Shown in pieces: positions 6,706 to 7,237 of a stretch of 7,237 nucleotides of DNA. Numbering within the stretch: position 1 is the first letter of the stretch; the number at the start of each line of letters is the position of its first letter. Source of the stretch: Candidatus Omnitrophota bacterium (GTDB taxonomy: Bacteria; Omnitrophota; Gorgyraeia; 2-02-FULL-51-18). Under the pieces are notes generated by a model, which did not search any database, was not told the origin of the DNA, and saw nothing but the letters and a program-made list of their open reading frames with translations. The position numbers and the translations under genes are program-made. The DNA lies in NCBI GenBank assembly GCA_023247935.1, contig JAHFFM010000069.1, positions 1,721 to 8,957 of the forward strand, written 5' to 3'.

Positions 6706-6993
6706 ATGCCTACAAGTTCAAAAAATCAGCAAATGAATCGAATGACTAATTTCATGGAAGAAATCACCAATGATATTTTGGACGAATTGGTTTCTAAGAG
6801 CCGCAAAAATCTTTCTCCCAATGCTATCCAAGACATCAAAGCCATGGCGCTGAATCGTCTCTGGCCCATGTACACAACCACCGAATCAGGCCGTGATTAT
6901 CTCCGTAAAGTCGTTGAGCAGGATAAAATTGAAAAAGACGTTATCCGCGAAATCCGCGCCGCGATGGACATTGTGATGTCCAACCCCAGATAG
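6706..6993 (+). CDS. ComFB-family small protein, possible cyclic-dinucleotide receptor
   Basis: A 95-residue cytoplasmic protein, mostly helical and without signal peptide or membrane segment. An amphipathic helix NFMEEITNDILDELV (15-29) is followed by DIKAMALNRLWPMYTTTESG (43-62), which matches the ComFB family core pattern DIxAxALNRLxPxY followed by a short strand and a Gly; the rest is a charged helix ending MSNPR. The length fits the family (about 90-100 residues plus variable N-terminus). The cysteines often present before the core in ComFB proteins are absent here. ComFB was named from the Bacillus comF competence operon, where its role was unclear; cyanobacterial ComFB-domain proteins have been reported to bind cyclic dinucleotides. 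Sitting directly after a c-di-GMP enzyme supports an effector role here, by inference. Start chosen by AAGGAA six bases upstream; the gene has its own promoter and a terminator 19 bases after its stop. Confidence 0.7.
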   Translation: MPTSSKNQQMNRMTNFMEEITNDILDELVSKSRKNLSPNAIQDIKAMALNRLWPMYTTTESGRDYLRKVVEQDKIEKDVIREIRAAMDIVMSNPR

Positions 6994-7012
6994 ATACTAT
7001 ATAAACATATCT

Positions 7013-7056
7013 CTAAAGCAAACAAGCCGCCAAAAAAGGCGGCTTGTTTGCTTTAG
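7013..7056. terminator. Perfect 19-bp stem, probable bidirectional intrinsic terminator
   Basis: CTAAAGCAAACAAGCCGCC (7013-7031) and its exact reverse complement (7038-7056) flank a six-A loop. The GC-rich core (AAGCCGCC/GGCGGCTT) is followed by the T-rich GTTTGCTTT on the forward strand; on the reverse strand the layout is the same (GGCGGCTTGTTTGCTTT), so it can stop transcription from either side. It begins 19 bases after the ComFB-like stop. A symmetrical terminator usually lies between convergent genes, which hints at a leftward gene beyond or at the window's right edge. Confidence 0.85.
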
Positions 7057-7084
7057 TAGTTGTTTTGATGCTGTGGTTTGTTAA

Positions 7085-7237
7085 ATAAAGCGGGCCGCTG
7101 GACTGCCACATGAACCCCCTCCATATGGGGAACCTTCCAGGTTCCCCCTGAAGGGCGCCGCGCTTGAAAGCGAAGAAAGCGATCTATATGCGTGCTCGGC
7201 AAGCCTGCGCGCGCCATCTGTTGAACGCGCGGCTGTC
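7085..7237. other. GC-rich, hairpin-dense segment, unassigned (structured RNA or end of a leftward gene)
   Basis: Base composition shifts sharply to GC after about 7090. It contains a perfect 9-bp hairpin, GGGGAACCT (7127-7135), loop TCC, AGGTTCCCC (7139-7147), with no T-tract after it on either strand; a smaller CGCTT-GA-AAGCG hairpin (7161-7172); CGCGCG arms at 7208-7213 and 7226-7231; and a possible long-range pairing of GCCGCGC (7157-7163) with GCGCGGC (7227-7233). Two reverse frames are open from the window edge, one ending at TAA inside the terminator (7055-7053), the other at 7083-7081; a forward frame is also open from 7085 to the end. None of the three peptides resembles a family I recognise, and several open frames at once is what GC-rich non-coding DNA gives. 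A structured RNA running off the edge, a dispersed palindromic repeat, or the 3' end of a leftward gene are all possible. Confidence 0.4.

Noticed and set aside
7053..7235. Reverse-strand open frame of 60 codons as an annotated partial gene
   Set aside because: Its position and stop codon suit a convergent gene, but the peptide is not recognisable, two other frames are also open over the same stretch, and hairpins dominate. It is described under the unassigned block instead.

Overview
The window reads as accessory and envelope DNA from a double-membraned (Gram-negative type) bacterium of moderate-to-low GC. This rests on an Mla-type lipid transport gene, a secreted beta-barrel ending in phenylalanine, and periplasmic sensor domains. 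The lineage cannot be fixed from sequence alone. A deep-branching diderm (for example Omnitrophota-like or deltaproteobacterial-like) would fit the gene style, but that is only an impression.

Layout. Bases 3-92 hold the last 29 codons of what looks like the MlaF-type ATPase, followed by a complete MlaD-type MCE protein (118-906); these form the end of an mla-like lipid transport operon. An AT-rich gap (907-1043) carries two promoter candidates. The better one, TTGAAT-17 bp-TATAAT, lies just upstream of a strong ribosome binding site. From there a tight, partly overlapping cluster runs to 6612: a secreted FecR-domain protein with a very acidic tail (1044-1958), a predicted outer-membrane beta-barrel (1991-2947), a CHASE2 sensor with a SpoIIE/PP2C phosphatase output (2925-4889), and a receiver-GGDEF-EAL protein (4870-6612). 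After a 93-base gap with its own promoter comes a small ComFB-family gene (6706-6993), then a perfect 19-bp stem that should act as a terminator in both directions. The last ~150 bases are GC-rich, full of hairpins and unassigned.

How the parts may work together. The four-gene cluster places one protein in each envelope layer: barrel in the outer membrane, FecR-domain protein in the periplasm, CHASE2 in the inner membrane facing the periplasm, and two cytoplasmic outputs (a serine/threonine phosphatase of the RsbU/SpoIIE type and a c-di-GMP enzyme). This recalls the logic of FecA-FecR-FecI signalling but with different output modules. In the GGDEF-EAL protein all the expected phosphodiesterase residues are present, while the cyclase motif (GGDDF), the product-inhibition site (KEED) and the receiver switch residue (Ala for Thr/Ser) are altered. 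It is therefore best read as a c-di-GMP phosphodiesterase with degenerate regulatory domains. The adjacent ComFB-like protein belongs to a family reported to bind cyclic dinucleotides, so it could be the local effector. This system-level reading is inference; the individual domain calls are much firmer.
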